DNA of 60,176 bases from an uncultured Acetobacteraceae bacterium (GTDB lineage Bacteria > Pseudomonadota > Alphaproteobacteria > Acetobacterales > Acetobacteraceae): NCBI GenBank assembly GCA_903918195.1, contig CAIXDS010000352.1, forward strand, positions 1-60,176. Reading direction: 5' to 3'. Shown here piece by piece: positions 27,368-35,877 of this stretch (its first letter is position 1; each line of letters starts with the position of its first letter). A program made the translations under genes and the position numbers. The notes beneath the pieces were generated by a model. The model was given only the letters and a program-made list of their open reading frames with translations. It was not told the DNA's origin and searched no databases.

Positions 27368-28827
27368 CGGCCGATGCGACCGTTCTCGACACTCCCCTCG
27401 CCGTCACCGACCGGCTGTTTTTCGAGCGCGACGGCGCCACCCTGGACCAGGACACCGCCGCGCGCCTCACCCGCGACGCGCTGGCCGCCGGCGATGATGG
27501 CGAGCTGTATCTGGAATACCAGGAAAGCGAATCGATCAGCCTGGACGATGGCCGCATCCGCAGCGCCGGGTTCGACACCACGCTGGGCTTCGGCCTGCGG
27601 GCGGTCGCCGGCGAGGCGACCGGCTATGCCCATTCCGGCGAACTCAGCGAACCGGCGCTGCGGCGCGCCGCCGCCACCGTCGGCGCGGTGTCCGCCGGCC
27701 ATTCCGGCATCGCCGCCGAGCCGCCGCGCGCCACCAACGCCCGCCTGTATTCCGACGCCAATCCGCTGACCGGCATGGCGTTCGGCCAGCGCACCGGGCT
27801 GCTCGCCGAAATCGACACCTATGCCCGCGGACGCGATCCGCGCGTGAAGCAGGTGATGGCCTCGATCTCGGGGTCGTGGCAGGCGGTGCAGATCATCCGC
27901 GCCGACGGACGGCGGGTGGCCGATCTGCGGCCGCTGGTGCGCCTGAACGTCTCGGTCGTGGTCGAGCAGGACGGACGGCGCGAGACCGGCAGCACCGGCT
28001 GCGGCGGCCGGTTCGGCTATGAGCGCATTCTCGATGAAGGGCACTGGCGCGGCGCGGTGGACGAAGCACTGCGCCAGGCGCTGGTCAACCTGGACAGCCG
28101 CCCGGCCCCGGCCGGCGAGATGGAGGTGGTGCTCGGCCACGGCTGGCCCGGCATCCTGCTGCACGAGGCGATCGGCCATGGGCTGGAGGGCGATTTCAAC
28201 CGCAAGAAAACTTCGGCCTTCTCCGGGCTGCTGGGTCAGCGTATCGCCGCCCCCGGCGTGACGGTGGTGGACGACGGCACCCTGCCGGACCGGCGCGGCA
28301 GCCTGACCGTGGACGACGAGGGCACGCCGACCAGCCGCACCGTGCTGATCCAGGACGGTTACCTGCGCGAATACCTGCAGGACCGGCTGAACGCGCGCCT
28401 GATGGGCACGCGCGCCACCGGCAACGGCCGCCGCCAATCGCACGCCCATGCGCCAATGCCGCGCATGACCAACACCGTCATGCTGGCCGGGCCGCATGAC
28501 CCCGCGGAGATGATCCGCTCGGTGAAGCACGGGCTCTATGCGGTGAATTTCGGCGGCGGCCAGGTGGACATCACCTCCGGGAAATTCGTCTTCACCGCCA
28601 GCGAGGCCTACCTGATCGAAGACGGCCGCGTGACCAACCCGGTGAAAGGCGCCACGCTGATCGGCAACGGACCGGACGCGCTGACCCGGGTGGAGATGAT
28701 CGGCAACGATATGGAACTCGACCCCGGCGTGGGCACCTGCGGCAAGAACGGCCAGGGCGTGCCGGTGGGGGTGGGGCAGCCTACGCTTAAGCTGAGCGGG
28801 CTGACTGTGGGTGGAACTGCGGCATAG
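27364..28827 (+). CDS. tldD: Metalloprotease TldD
   Basis: A 487-residue U62-type metalloprotease subunit. The zinc motif HEAIGHGLEGDF (HExxxH) lies near residue 265. GYLREYLQDRLNARLMG and the C-terminal cysteine segment VGTCGKNGQGVPVGVGQPTL are typical of TldD. With TldE/PmbA it forms a heterodimeric protease that degrades unfolded peptides and matures microcin-type peptides. Here the partner pmbA is about 7 kb to the right, beyond the sox operon. The start overlaps the histidine kinase stop. Confidence 0.95.
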   Translation: MTADATVLDTPLAVTDRLFFERDGATLDQDTAARLTRDALAAGDDGELYLEYQESESISLDDGRIRSAGFDTTLGFGLRAVAGEATGYAHSGELSEPALRRAAATVGAVSAGHSGIAAEPPRATNARLYSDANPLTGMAFGQRTGLLAEIDTYARGRDPRVKQVMASISGSWQAVQIIRADGRRVADLRPLVRLNVSVVVEQDGRRETGSTGCGGRFGYERILDEGHWRGAVDEALRQALVNLDSRPAPAGEMEVVLGHGWPGILLHEAIGHGLEGDFNRKKTSAFSGLLGQRIAAPGVTVVDDGTLPDRRGSLTVDDEGTPTSRTVLIQDGYLREYLQDRLNARLMGTRATGNGRRQSHAHAPMPRMTNTVMLAGPHDPAEMIRSVKHGLYAVNFGGGQVDITSGKFVFTASEAYLIEDGRVTNPVKGATLIGNGPDALTRVEMIGNDMELDPGVGTCGKNGQGVPVGVGQPTLKLSGLTVGGTAA

Positions 28828-28828
28828 A

Positions 28829-28893
28829 AAGTAAGCAAGGCCAGGGGCTCGGCCCTTGGCGGGTCCAGGGCAGAGCCCTGGCCTTGCTTACTT
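28829..28893. repeat. GC-rich intergenic palindromic element (copy 4) with 18 bp inverted ends
   Basis: The ends AAGTAAGCAAGGCCAGGG (28829-28846) and CCCTGGCCTTGCTTACTT (28876-28893) are perfect 18 bp inverted repeats around GCTCGGCCCTTGGCGGG. It lies between the convergent stops of tldD and the 41-residue protein, whose stop codon (28888-28890) is inside the right arm. Confidence 0.85.
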
Positions 28894-29013
28894 CGCCTGC
28901 ACCGCCGGCGTTCCGGTCGCGCCGGACGGCGGTTTACCGTGCCCGGCGACCAGCATCCACACAAAGCCCGCCATGGCGATCGCGGCAATGACCAGGACGA
29001 TGCGGAACCACAT
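28888..29013 (-). CDS. 41-residue single-helix membrane protein
   Basis: Start ATG 29011-29013 has a strong GGAGACAAG site just upstream. The protein has one hydrophobic helix (RIVLVIAAIAMAGFVWMLVA) and a short Pro/Gly-rich tail ending VQAK. It is on the minus strand, convergent with tldD. The good ribosome site and clean topology make it a credible small membrane protein, but no family is known to me. Confidence 0.6.
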   Translation of the reverse strand: MWFRIVLVIAAIAMAGFVWMLVAGHGKPPSGATGTPAVQAK

Positions 29014-29117
29014 TTTCTTGTCTCCGAATTTCAGTTCATTACTGTCGGGTCGGGTGTGTGGTTAACCACGGCGACCCTCCGGCAGCGCAACCAGTCTAAT
29101 CGGCATCGTGCCGGATG

Positions 29118-29825
29118 TCACAATCCCCGCTTTATCCAGGCCTCGTAACGCGCCCGGGTCTCGGCGCTGGGTGGATACAGGCCGGGCAGCGCCGCGCCGT
29201 TTTCCACCTCGGTCATGATCCAGCCCTCCAGCCGCTCCTGCTCCACCGCGGCGGCAACCACGGCCTCCGCCAGCGCCTGCGGAATCACCACCGCGCCGTC
29301 CTGGTCGGCCACTACCACATCGTCGGGAAACACCGCCACGCCGCCGCAGCCGATCGGCCGTTGCCAATCGACGAAGGTGAGCCGCGCCACCGAGGGCGGC
29401 GCGGCGGCGCCGCGGCACCACACGGCAAACCCCGTCCCGAGCACGCCGGAGAGGTCGCGCACCACCCCGTCGGTCACCAGCCCGGCCACGCCGCGGCGGG
29501 CCATGCGGGCGCACAGGATGTCGCCGAAAATGCCCGCGTCGGGGGTGCCCAGGGCGTCCACCACGGCGATGCAGCCGGCCGGCATCGCCTCGATCGCCGC
29601 CCGGGTGGAGGTCGGCGAGGACCAGGATTCCGGGGTGGCCAGGTCCTCGCGGGCCGGCACGAAGCGCAGCGTGAAGGCGCGCCCGACCAGACGAGGCTGG
29701 CCGGGGCGCAGCGGCACGGTGCCGCGCATCCAGACGTTGCGCAGGCCCTGTTTGAGCAGCACGGTGGTCAGCGTCGCCGTCGAGACGCCCGACAGGGCAG
29801 CGGCGATGCGGGGATCGAGCGACAT
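29118..29825 (-). CDS. RraA-like protein (HMG aldolase/oxaloacetate decarboxylase fold)
   Basis: A 235-residue protein of the RraA/HMG aldolase family. The motif GDILCARMARRGVAGLV followed by TDGVVRD provides the metal- and substrate-binding G-D...R-D residues. Family members cleave 4-hydroxy-4-methyl-2-oxoglutarate or decarboxylate oxaloacetate; some act as RNase E regulators. The sequence is longer than E. coli RraA (161), like the aldolase-type members. A strong GGAGGAG site fixes the start. It is divergent from soxB with a 104 bp gap, so it may be controlled with the sarcosine oxidase genes. Confidence 0.8.
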   Translation of the reverse strand: MSLDPRIAAALSGVSTATLTTVLLKQGLRNVWMRGTVPLRPGQPRLVGRAFTLRFVPAREDLATPESWSSPTSTRAAIEAMPAGCIAVVDALGTPDAGIFGDILCARMARRGVAGLVTDGVVRDLSGVLGTGFAVWCRGAAAPPSVARLTFVDWQRPIGCGGVAVFPDDVVVADQDGAVVIPQALAEAVVAAAVEQERLEGWIMTEVENGAALPGLYPPSAETRARYEAWIKRGL

Positions 29826-29929
29826 ACGGTTTTCTCCTCCGGTCCGGCGGACAACGTGCCGGAAATGTCCGCACAGGCGAAGTGGGGCGGCCCCTGGCCT
29901 TCCGGCCGCCGCGGACGCATACTTCTCGC

Positions 29930-31189
29930 ATGCCGCAACGATTCTCCTTCCTGTCCCTGGCCCGTGGTGCCCTGGACGGGCATCGTTCCTGGCCCGAGCA
30001 ATGGCGTTCGCCCGACCGTCCGGACGCCGACTACGACGTGGTCATCGTCGGCGGCGGCGGGCACGGCTTGGCGACGGCGTATTATCTGGCCGCGGAATTC
30101 GGCGTGCGGCGGGTCGCCGTGGTGGAAAAGGGCTGGATCGGCGGCGGCAACACCGGGCGCAACACTACCATCGTACGGTCCAACTACCTGTATCCCGAGA
30201 GTGCCGCGCTGTACGACCATGCGCTGAAGCGATGGGAACATCTGTCCACCGCGCTGAACTACAACGTCATGTTCAGCCCGCGCGGGGTGCTGATGCTGGC
30301 GCATTCGGTGCATGACGAGCAGGTGTTCCGCCGCCATATCTGCGCCAACCGGCTGGCCGGCATCGACAATGAATGGCTCACCCCGGCGCAGGCGAAAGCC
30401 TTCTGCCCGCCGCTGACCCTGGCGCCGGATGTGCGTTATCCGGTGACCGGCGCGGCGCTGCAACGGCGCGGCGGCACTGCACGGCATGATGCGGTGGCCT
30501 GGGGTTTCGCCCGCGCCGCCAGCGCGCGCGGCGTGGACATCGTGCAGAACTGCGAGGTCACCGGCATCGACCGGGACGCGGGTGGCGCGGTGACCGGCGT
30601 GCAGACCAGCAAAGGTCCGGTGCGGGCGCCGCGCATCGGCGTGGTCGCGGCCGGCCACACCAGCGTGGTCATGGCCATGGCCGGACTGCGCATGCCGCTG
30701 GAAAGCTATCCACTGCAGGCGCTGGTGAGCGAGCCGGTCAAGCCGGTGTTCCCCTGTGTCGCCATGTCCAACGCGGTGCACGCCTATGTCAGCCAGTCCG
30801 ACAAGGGCGAACTGGTGATCGGCGCTGGCACCGACCAGTACATCTCCTACAGCCAGGCCGGCAGCCTGCAGATTCTGACGCAAACGCTGGAGGCGATCTG
30901 CGAGCTGTTTCCCACCTTCCGGCGCCTGCGCATGCTGCGCGCCTGGGGCGGCATCGTCGATGTCACGCCGGACCGCTCGCCCATCATCGGCGGCACGCCG
31001 GTACCGGGCCTGTTCGTGAATTGCGGCTGGGGCACCGGCGGCTTCAAGGCGACGCCCGGATCGGGCCATGTGTTCGCCGCCACGCTGGCGCGCGGTGAGC
31101 CGCACCGGCTCGCGGAGCCGTTTTCGCTCGACCGGTTTTCCACCGGCCGCCTGATCGACGAAGCGGCGGCCTCCGCGGTGGCGCACTGA
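29930..31189 (+). CDS. soxB: Sarcosine oxidase, beta subunit
   Basis: A 419-residue flavoprotein. The dinucleotide-binding VVIVGGGGHGLATAYYLA is at residues 36-53, followed by GWIGGGNTGRNTTIVRSNY, the SoxB FMN/FAD region. The C-terminal SPIIGGTPVPGLFVNCGWGTGGFKATPGSG is also typical of SoxB. It oxidises sarcosine to glycine in the heterotetrameric enzyme. Start ATG 29930 gives MPQRFSFLSLARGALDGH, a usual SoxB N-terminus; an upstream in-frame start at 29882 adds unrelated residues. Confidence 0.95.
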   Translation: MPQRFSFLSLARGALDGHRSWPEQWRSPDRPDADYDVVIVGGGGHGLATAYYLAAEFGVRRVAVVEKGWIGGGNTGRNTTIVRSNYLYPESAALYDHALKRWEHLSTALNYNVMFSPRGVLMLAHSVHDEQVFRRHICANRLAGIDNEWLTPAQAKAFCPPLTLAPDVRYPVTGAALQRRGGTARHDAVAWGFARAASARGVDIVQNCEVTGIDRDAGGAVTGVQTSKGPVRAPRIGVVAAGHTSVVMAMAGLRMPLESYPLQALVSEPVKPVFPCVAMSNAVHAYVSQSDKGELVIGAGTDQYISYSQAGSLQILTQTLEAICELFPTFRRLRMLRAWGGIVDVTPDRSPIIGGTPVPGLFVNCGWGTGGFKATPGSGHVFAATLARGEPHRLAEPFSLDRFSTGRLIDEAAASAVAH

Positions 31190-31190
31190 C

Positions 31191-31430
31191 ATGCTGCTGA
31201 TCCCCTGTCCGCATTGCGGCGACCGGCCGGAGATCGAGTTCCGCAATTGCGGCGAGGCCGGCATCGTGCGGCCCACCGCGGCGGACGATGCCGCCTGGAC
31301 CGCGTTCCTGTACCTGCGCAGCAACCCGCGCGGCCTGCATGCCGAGCGATGGCGCCATGTGCATGGCTGCGGCCGTTTTTTCACCCTGCACCGCCACACC
31401 GTCAGCGACCGTTTCGAGAGCGCGCCATGA
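31191..31430 (+). CDS. soxD: Sarcosine oxidase, delta subunit
   Basis: A 79-residue subunit with zinc-binding cysteines and histidines: LLIPCPHCGDRPEIEF, YLRSNPRGLHAERWRHVHGCGRFFTLHR. Length and motifs match SoxD. It starts 1 base after the soxB stop and overlaps the soxA start by 4 bases, so translation is coupled. Confidence 0.95.
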   Translation: MLLIPCPHCGDRPEIEFRNCGEAGIVRPTAADDAAWTAFLYLRSNPRGLHAERWRHVHGCGRFFTLHRHTVSDRFESAP

Positions 31431-34330
31431 GCCGCCTGCCGACCGGCGGGCGCATCGACCGCTCGCGCCCGCTGCAGTTCAGCTTCGATGGACGCCAGCT
31501 TGAGGGTTTTGCCGGCGACACGCTGGCCTCCGCGCTGCTGGCGAACGGCGTCACCGTGGTCGGGCGCGGGACAAAATATCATCGCCCGCGCGGCATCCTC
31601 ACTGCCGGACCGGAGGAGCCGAACGCCCTGGTCGAGATCGACCGCGGTGGCGGACGGCGCGAGCCGAACACCCGCGCCACGATGCAGCCTTTGTTCGACG
31701 GGCTAGTGGCGCGCAGCCAGAACCGCTTTCCCTCGCTGCGGTTCGACGCCGCCGCGCTGGCGGGGCTGGCGGCACCACTGCTGCCGGCCGGTTTTTACTA
31801 CAAGACGTTCCTGTCGCCGCGTGGCTGGCACCATCTGTGGGAACCGGTGCTGCGCCGCCTCGCCGGGCTGGGCCGCGCACCGGACGCGCCCGACCCCGAT
31901 CGTTACGCCAACCGCTATGCCCATTGCGACGTGCTGGTGGTCGGCGCCGGCCCGGCGGGCCTCGCCGCCGCCCTGGCCGCGGCTGAAACAGGCGAACGGG
32001 TCATCCTGTGCGACGAGCAGGCCGAGCCCGGCGGCTGGCTGCTGTCCGATCCACAGGAGAGCATTGACGGCCAGCCGGCCTGGACCTGGCTCGACGATGC
32101 CGTCGCCACGCTGCGCGCCCATCCGCGGGTACGCGTGCTCACGTCCACCACCGCGTTCCATTACGGGCTGCAGAATTTCCTGGCTCTCGCCGAGATCCTT
32201 CCCGAAGGCAGCCGCCTCCGCGAGCGTCTGTGGCAAATACGGGCGAAACGCGTGGTGCTCGCCACCGGCGCGATCGAGCGCAAGCTGCTGTTCCACGGCA
32301 ACGACCGGCCCGGGGCGATGTTCGCTTCGGCGGCCCGCACCTGGCTCAACCGCTACGCCGTGTTGCCCGGGCGGCGGGCGGTGCTGGCGGCAAGCCACGA
32401 TTCCGGCTGGCAGTCGGTGTTTCAACTGCAGGATGCCGGCGCCGAAATCGCGGCGATCGTCGATTGGCGCGCCGCCCCGCCGCCGCCCCTGCTCGAAGAA
32501 GCGGCCCGGCGCGGCATCGAGGTGCTGGCCGGCCACGGCGTCACCGCGCTGCCGGACGGAATGCTGGCCATGCCGCGCGCGGCGGACGGCACCCTCATCC
32601 GTAACCGCACCCGGACGCTGTTTTGCGATCTTGTCCTCATGGCCGGCGGCTGGACGCCCACCGTGCACCTGTTCTCGCAATCACGCGGCCGGCTGCGGTG
32701 GGACGACGCGGCCGACGCGTTCCTGCCGGGCGAGCCGGCGCAGAATGTGGTGTGCATCGGCGCCTGCCGCGGCACCGATGACCTCGCCGCCTGCATCGCC
32801 GAAGGCCAGGCCGCCGGCGCGGGCACGTCCCTGCCGCCGCGCGTGCAAAGGGCGGGCGGTCTGGCGGTGCGCGCGGCGGTGACGGGCGCGGACGGGCGCA
32901 GCTTCGTCGATCCGCAGAACGACGTGACGGCCGACGACATCCGGCTGGCGGTGCGGGAGGGTTTCCGCTCGATCGAGCACGTCAAGCGCTACACCACCAC
33001 CGGCATGGCGACCGATCAGGGCAAGATCGCCAACATGGTCGGCCTCGCGGTGGTCGCCGATACGCTGGAGCGGGCGATTCCGGAGGTCGGGATCACCACC
33101 TTCCGCGGGCCCTATACCCCGGTCAGTTTCGGCACCCTCGCCGGCCGGCATCGCGGCGTGCTGTTCGAGCCAATCCGCACCCCGCCGCTACATGATTGGG
33201 CGGCGGCCCAGGGCGCGGTGTTCGAGCCGGTCGGGCTGTGGCAGCGCGCCCGGTATTTTCCCCGCCCCGGCGAGGACATGCAGGCGGCGGTCGCCCGCGA
33301 ATGCCGCGCCGTGCGCGGCGCCGCCGGCATTTTCGATGCGTCCACCCTCGGCAAGATCGAGGTGGTGGGACCCGACGCCACCACCTTCCTCGAGCGCATC
33401 TATGTCAATGCGCTGGCAAACCTCGCGCCCGGGCGCTGCCGCTACGCCCTGCTGCTGCGCGAGGACGGTTGCATCGCAGATGACGGCATCATCGGCCGCC
33501 TCGCCGCCGACCGCTTCCATGTCACCACCACCACCGGCGGCGCCGCCAGCGTGCTGCACATGATGGAAGATTACCTGCAGACCGAATGGCCCGATCTGCG
33601 TGTCTGGCTGACCTCCACCACCGAGCATTGGGGCGTCATCGCGGTGCAGGGTCCGCGCTCCGGCGAAGTCATCGCGCCGCTGGTGGAGGGGATCGACCTC
33701 GCCGCGCTGCCGCCCATGGGCGTGGCGTGCTGCACCGTCGCCGGCATCGGCGCGCGCCTGTTTTCGGTCGGTTTCACCGGCGAGCGCGGCTTTGAAATCA
33801 ACGTCCCCGCCGGCCACGCGCCGGCGGTGTGGCAGGCCGTGCTGCAGGCAGGCGCGCCCCACGGCATCACGCCGTACGGCACCGAGGCCATGCACGTGCT
33901 GCGCGCCGAGCGCGGATACATCATCGTCGGCCAGGAGACCGACGGCACGGTGACGCCCGACGATGTCGGCCTGGGCCGGTTGATCGGGAAAAAGAAAGCG
34001 GATTTCATCGGCAAGCGGTCGCTGGACCGCCCGGACATGCGCACCACCGGCCGCCGGCAGTTGGTCGGCCTGCTGCCCATCGATGCAACCGTGCCGGAAG
34101 AAGGCGCGCAACTGGTCATCGCGCCGGGATCGGCCACGCCGCTCGGCCATATCACCTCGGCCTATGCCAGCCCCACGCTCGGCCGCCCGATCGCGCTCGG
34201 TCTGCTGCAATCCGGCCGCGTCCGCATCGGCACCAGCGTGTTCGCGCTCGGCTCAACCGGCACGGCGGCGCCGGTAAAAGTCGTCTCGCCGATGTTCACC
34301 CAGCCGGCCGGGGAAGGTGAGAATGGCTGA
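31427..34330 (+). CDS. soxA: Sarcosine oxidase, alpha subunit
   Basis: A 967-residue multidomain subunit. An N-terminal 2Fe-2S ferredoxin-like domain (FSFDGRQLEGFAGDTLASALLANG, GTKYHRPRG) comes first, then an FAD/NAD-binding region (VLVVGAGPAGLAAALAAAE near residue 165), and the C-terminal third is an aminomethyltransferase (GcvT-like) domain that passes the methyl-derived carbon to tetrahydrofolate (ITTFRGPYTPVSFG, RAERGYIIVGQETDGTV). Length is typical. The start at 31427 overlaps soxD by 4 bases; further upstream starts would read through soxD. Confidence 0.95.
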   Translation: MSRLPTGGRIDRSRPLQFSFDGRQLEGFAGDTLASALLANGVTVVGRGTKYHRPRGILTAGPEEPNALVEIDRGGGRREPNTRATMQPLFDGLVARSQNRFPSLRFDAAALAGLAAPLLPAGFYYKTFLSPRGWHHLWEPVLRRLAGLGRAPDAPDPDRYANRYAHCDVLVVGAGPAGLAAALAAAETGERVILCDEQAEPGGWLLSDPQESIDGQPAWTWLDDAVATLRAHPRVRVLTSTTAFHYGLQNFLALAEILPEGSRLRERLWQIRAKRVVLATGAIERKLLFHGNDRPGAMFASAARTWLNRYAVLPGRRAVLAASHDSGWQSVFQLQDAGAEIAAIVDWRAAPPPPLLEEAARRGIEVLAGHGVTALPDGMLAMPRAADGTLIRNRTRTLFCDLVLMAGGWTPTVHLFSQSRGRLRWDDAADAFLPGEPAQNVVCIGACRGTDDLAACIAEGQAAGAGTSLPPRVQRAGGLAVRAAVTGADGRSFVDPQNDVTADDIRLAVREGFRSIEHVKRYTTTGMATDQGKIANMVGLAVVADTLERAIPEVGITTFRGPYTPVSFGTLAGRHRGVLFEPIRTPPLHDWAAAQGAVFEPVGLWQRARYFPRPGEDMQAAVARECRAVRGAAGIFDASTLGKIEVVGPDATTFLERIYVNALANLAPGRCRYALLLREDGCIADDGIIGRLAADRFHVTTTTGGAASVLHMMEDYLQTEWPDLRVWLTSTTEHWGVIAVQGPRSGEVIAPLVEGIDLAALPPMGVACCTVAGIGARLFSVGFTGERGFEINVPAGHAPAVWQAVLQAGAPHGITPYGTEAMHVLRAERGYIIVGQETDGTVTPDDVGLGRLIGKKKADFIGKRSLDRPDMRTTGRRQLVGLLPIDATVPEEGAQLVIAPGSATPLGHITSAYASPTLGRPIALGLLQSGRVRIGTSVFALGSTGTAAPVKVVSPMFTQPAGEGENG

Positions 34331-34829
34331 GACAATCATCGAGACCCTACCCCCTGGCACCAGGCTCGCCCTGCGCGCCGCCCCCGAACCGGCGGCGCGC
34401 CTGTCCGGCGCCTTCGGGGTGGTGCTGCCGCCACCGCTGCTCACCGCCGCCCACGGCGGCAAGCGCGCCGCCCTGCGCCTCGGCCCTGACGACATCCTGC
34501 TGCTGGCCGAGGAGGGCGCAGCGGCTTCTCTGCTGCAGGCCCTCGCCGCCGTGCCGGGGGCCGGCCCGGTGTCGCTGACCGACATCAGCCATGGTCAGAT
34601 TGCCCTGCGCATCACCGGCCCGCAGGCCGGCGAACTGCTGAACGAAGGCTGCCCGCTCGACCTCGATCCGGCCACCTTCCCGCCCGGCGCCTGCACCCGC
34701 ACGCTGTTCGGCAAGGCCGGCATCGTGCTGTGGCGCACCGGCGCGGCGGTGTTTCATGTCGAGGTGGCGCGGTCCTTCGCGCCCTATCTGCGCGCGCTGC
34801 TGGACGAGGCCGCCGCCGACCTCGCCTGA
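34323..34829 (+). CDS. soxG: Sarcosine oxidase, gamma subunit
   Basis: A 168-residue GcvT-fold subunit. LSGAFGVVLPP, LRLGPDDILLLAEEG, SLTDISHGQIALRITGPQAGELLNEGCPLDL and YLRALLDEAAAD are typical of SoxG. It overlaps soxA by 8 bases and completes the soxBDAG operon. GAAGGTGAG precedes ATG 34323. Confidence 0.9.
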   Translation: MAETIIETLPPGTRLALRAAPEPAARLSGAFGVVLPPPLLTAAHGGKRAALRLGPDDILLLAEEGAAASLLQALAAVPGAGPVSLTDISHGQIALRITGPQAGELLNEGCPLDLDPATFPPGACTRTLFGKAGIVLWRTGAAVFHVEVARSFAPYLRALLDEAAADLA

Positions 34830-34855
34830 ACGCCGATCTCGAATGAACGACGGCC

Positions 34856-35809
34856 CTACCGGGTCTGCTGAATCGCCGACAGCACCCAGCGGCCGCCTGG
34901 AGCCCGCAGAAACGTCCAGATCTCGGTGGCCTGGGTGCGGCGCACCGGATCGCCGTCCACCACGCGTCCCGACCCGTCGACGGTTACGTCGATCATCGAG
35001 AAGCGCATTGCCACCGTCGCATATTCGCGGCCTTGCTCCGCCCAGGCCTCCGACAGGTCGCCCTGTTCCAGCTTCACGGCGGACACCGTGTTGCGCACGC
35101 CGCGGCTGGTCTGCTCGGCCAGTTGCTCGGCGAAATAGCTGGCCATCTCCGGTGTCGCGATCGCGCGCAGCGTGCCCAGGTCGTGGTTCGACCAGGCGGC
35201 CTGGATGGCCTGCAGCAACTGCTCGAATGCCTGGAAATCGGCCGGAAGAATGCGCACCGCCTGCAGCACCGGCCCGCTGCCGCCGCCGCCCGGCATCGCC
35301 CCCCCTGGCGCACTGCCGGGGGCGCCAAGGCGGGAGAGCAGGCTCGGCCCGGCGAAGGCCGGAGCCGCGCCGCGGAAGAACCGGCGGAACAGGAACCGCG
35401 CGAGCACCACCAGCAGGAAAACCTGCAGCAGGAGGCCGAGGAACCCGCCGACACCCGAGACACCGCCGAACAACCCGCTGCCAAACAGCAGCCCGCCGAT
35501 GCCGGCGCCGATCAGGCCGCCCATCAGGCCGGACATGAACGATGAACGCGGCGCGCCGTAGGCCGGCGACGGCGCCATGCCGGGCGTGCCGTAGGACGGG
35601 GCCGGCTGCGGGGTCATGCTGCGCTGCAGCGGCGCCGCCGAGGGCGCCGTGTTGGTCGGCGTCGGGATCGAAAAGGTCTGGCTGCCCCGGCTGCCCATCG
35701 AGGCACCGGCGCCGGAGCTGCTGGCCCCGGCCCGCGCGAAGGCAAGCCCGGGCGCAAGTGCCAGCGACAGGACGGCGACGCCGGCGATCAGAAAGGAGGT
35801 GCGACGCAT
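34856..35809 (-). CDS. Tim44-like domain protein, exported or membrane-anchored
   Basis: A 317-residue protein. An N-terminal signal or anchor (FLIAGVAVLSLALAPGLAFA) precedes a low-complexity Ser/Pro/Gly linker, then a Gly-rich hydrophobic hairpin (SGLMGGLIGAGIGGLLFG and LGLLLQVFLLVVLARFLFRRF) and a C-terminal Tim44-like alpha+beta domain (about 180-317; FEQLLQAIQAAWSNHDLGTLRAIATPEMASYF). Bacterial relatives are thought to be ancestors of the mitochondrial import protein Tim44, but their bacterial role is unclear. It lies 68 bp downstream of pmbA. Confidence 0.8.
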   Translation of the reverse strand: MRRTSFLIAGVAVLSLALAPGLAFARAGASSSGAGASMGSRGSQTFSIPTPTNTAPSAAPLQRSMTPQPAPSYGTPGMAPSPAYGAPRSSFMSGLMGGLIGAGIGGLLFGSGLFGGVSGVGGFLGLLLQVFLLVVLARFLFRRFFRGAAPAFAGPSLLSRLGAPGSAPGGAMPGGGGSGPVLQAVRILPADFQAFEQLLQAIQAAWSNHDLGTLRAIATPEMASYFAEQLAEQTSRGVRNTVSAVKLEQGDLSEAWAEQGREYATVAMRFSMIDVTVDGSGRVVDGDPVRRTQATEIWTFLRAPGGRWVLSAIQQTR

Positions 35810-35877
35810 GGGGTGCTCACAGATGCTCTGGCCGAATCGACGATATGGGGACGTACCGGATGCAACTGTAGGGGGTA

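Noticed and set aside
26329..28530. Minus-strand open frame of about 730 codons opposite the kinase and tldD
   Set aside because: An antisense frame in high-GC DNA without motifs; kinase and TldD motifs are on the plus strand.
29768..31582. Minus-strand open frame of about 600 codons opposite soxB and soxD
   Set aside because: An antisense shadow; the sox subunits on the plus strand are unambiguous.
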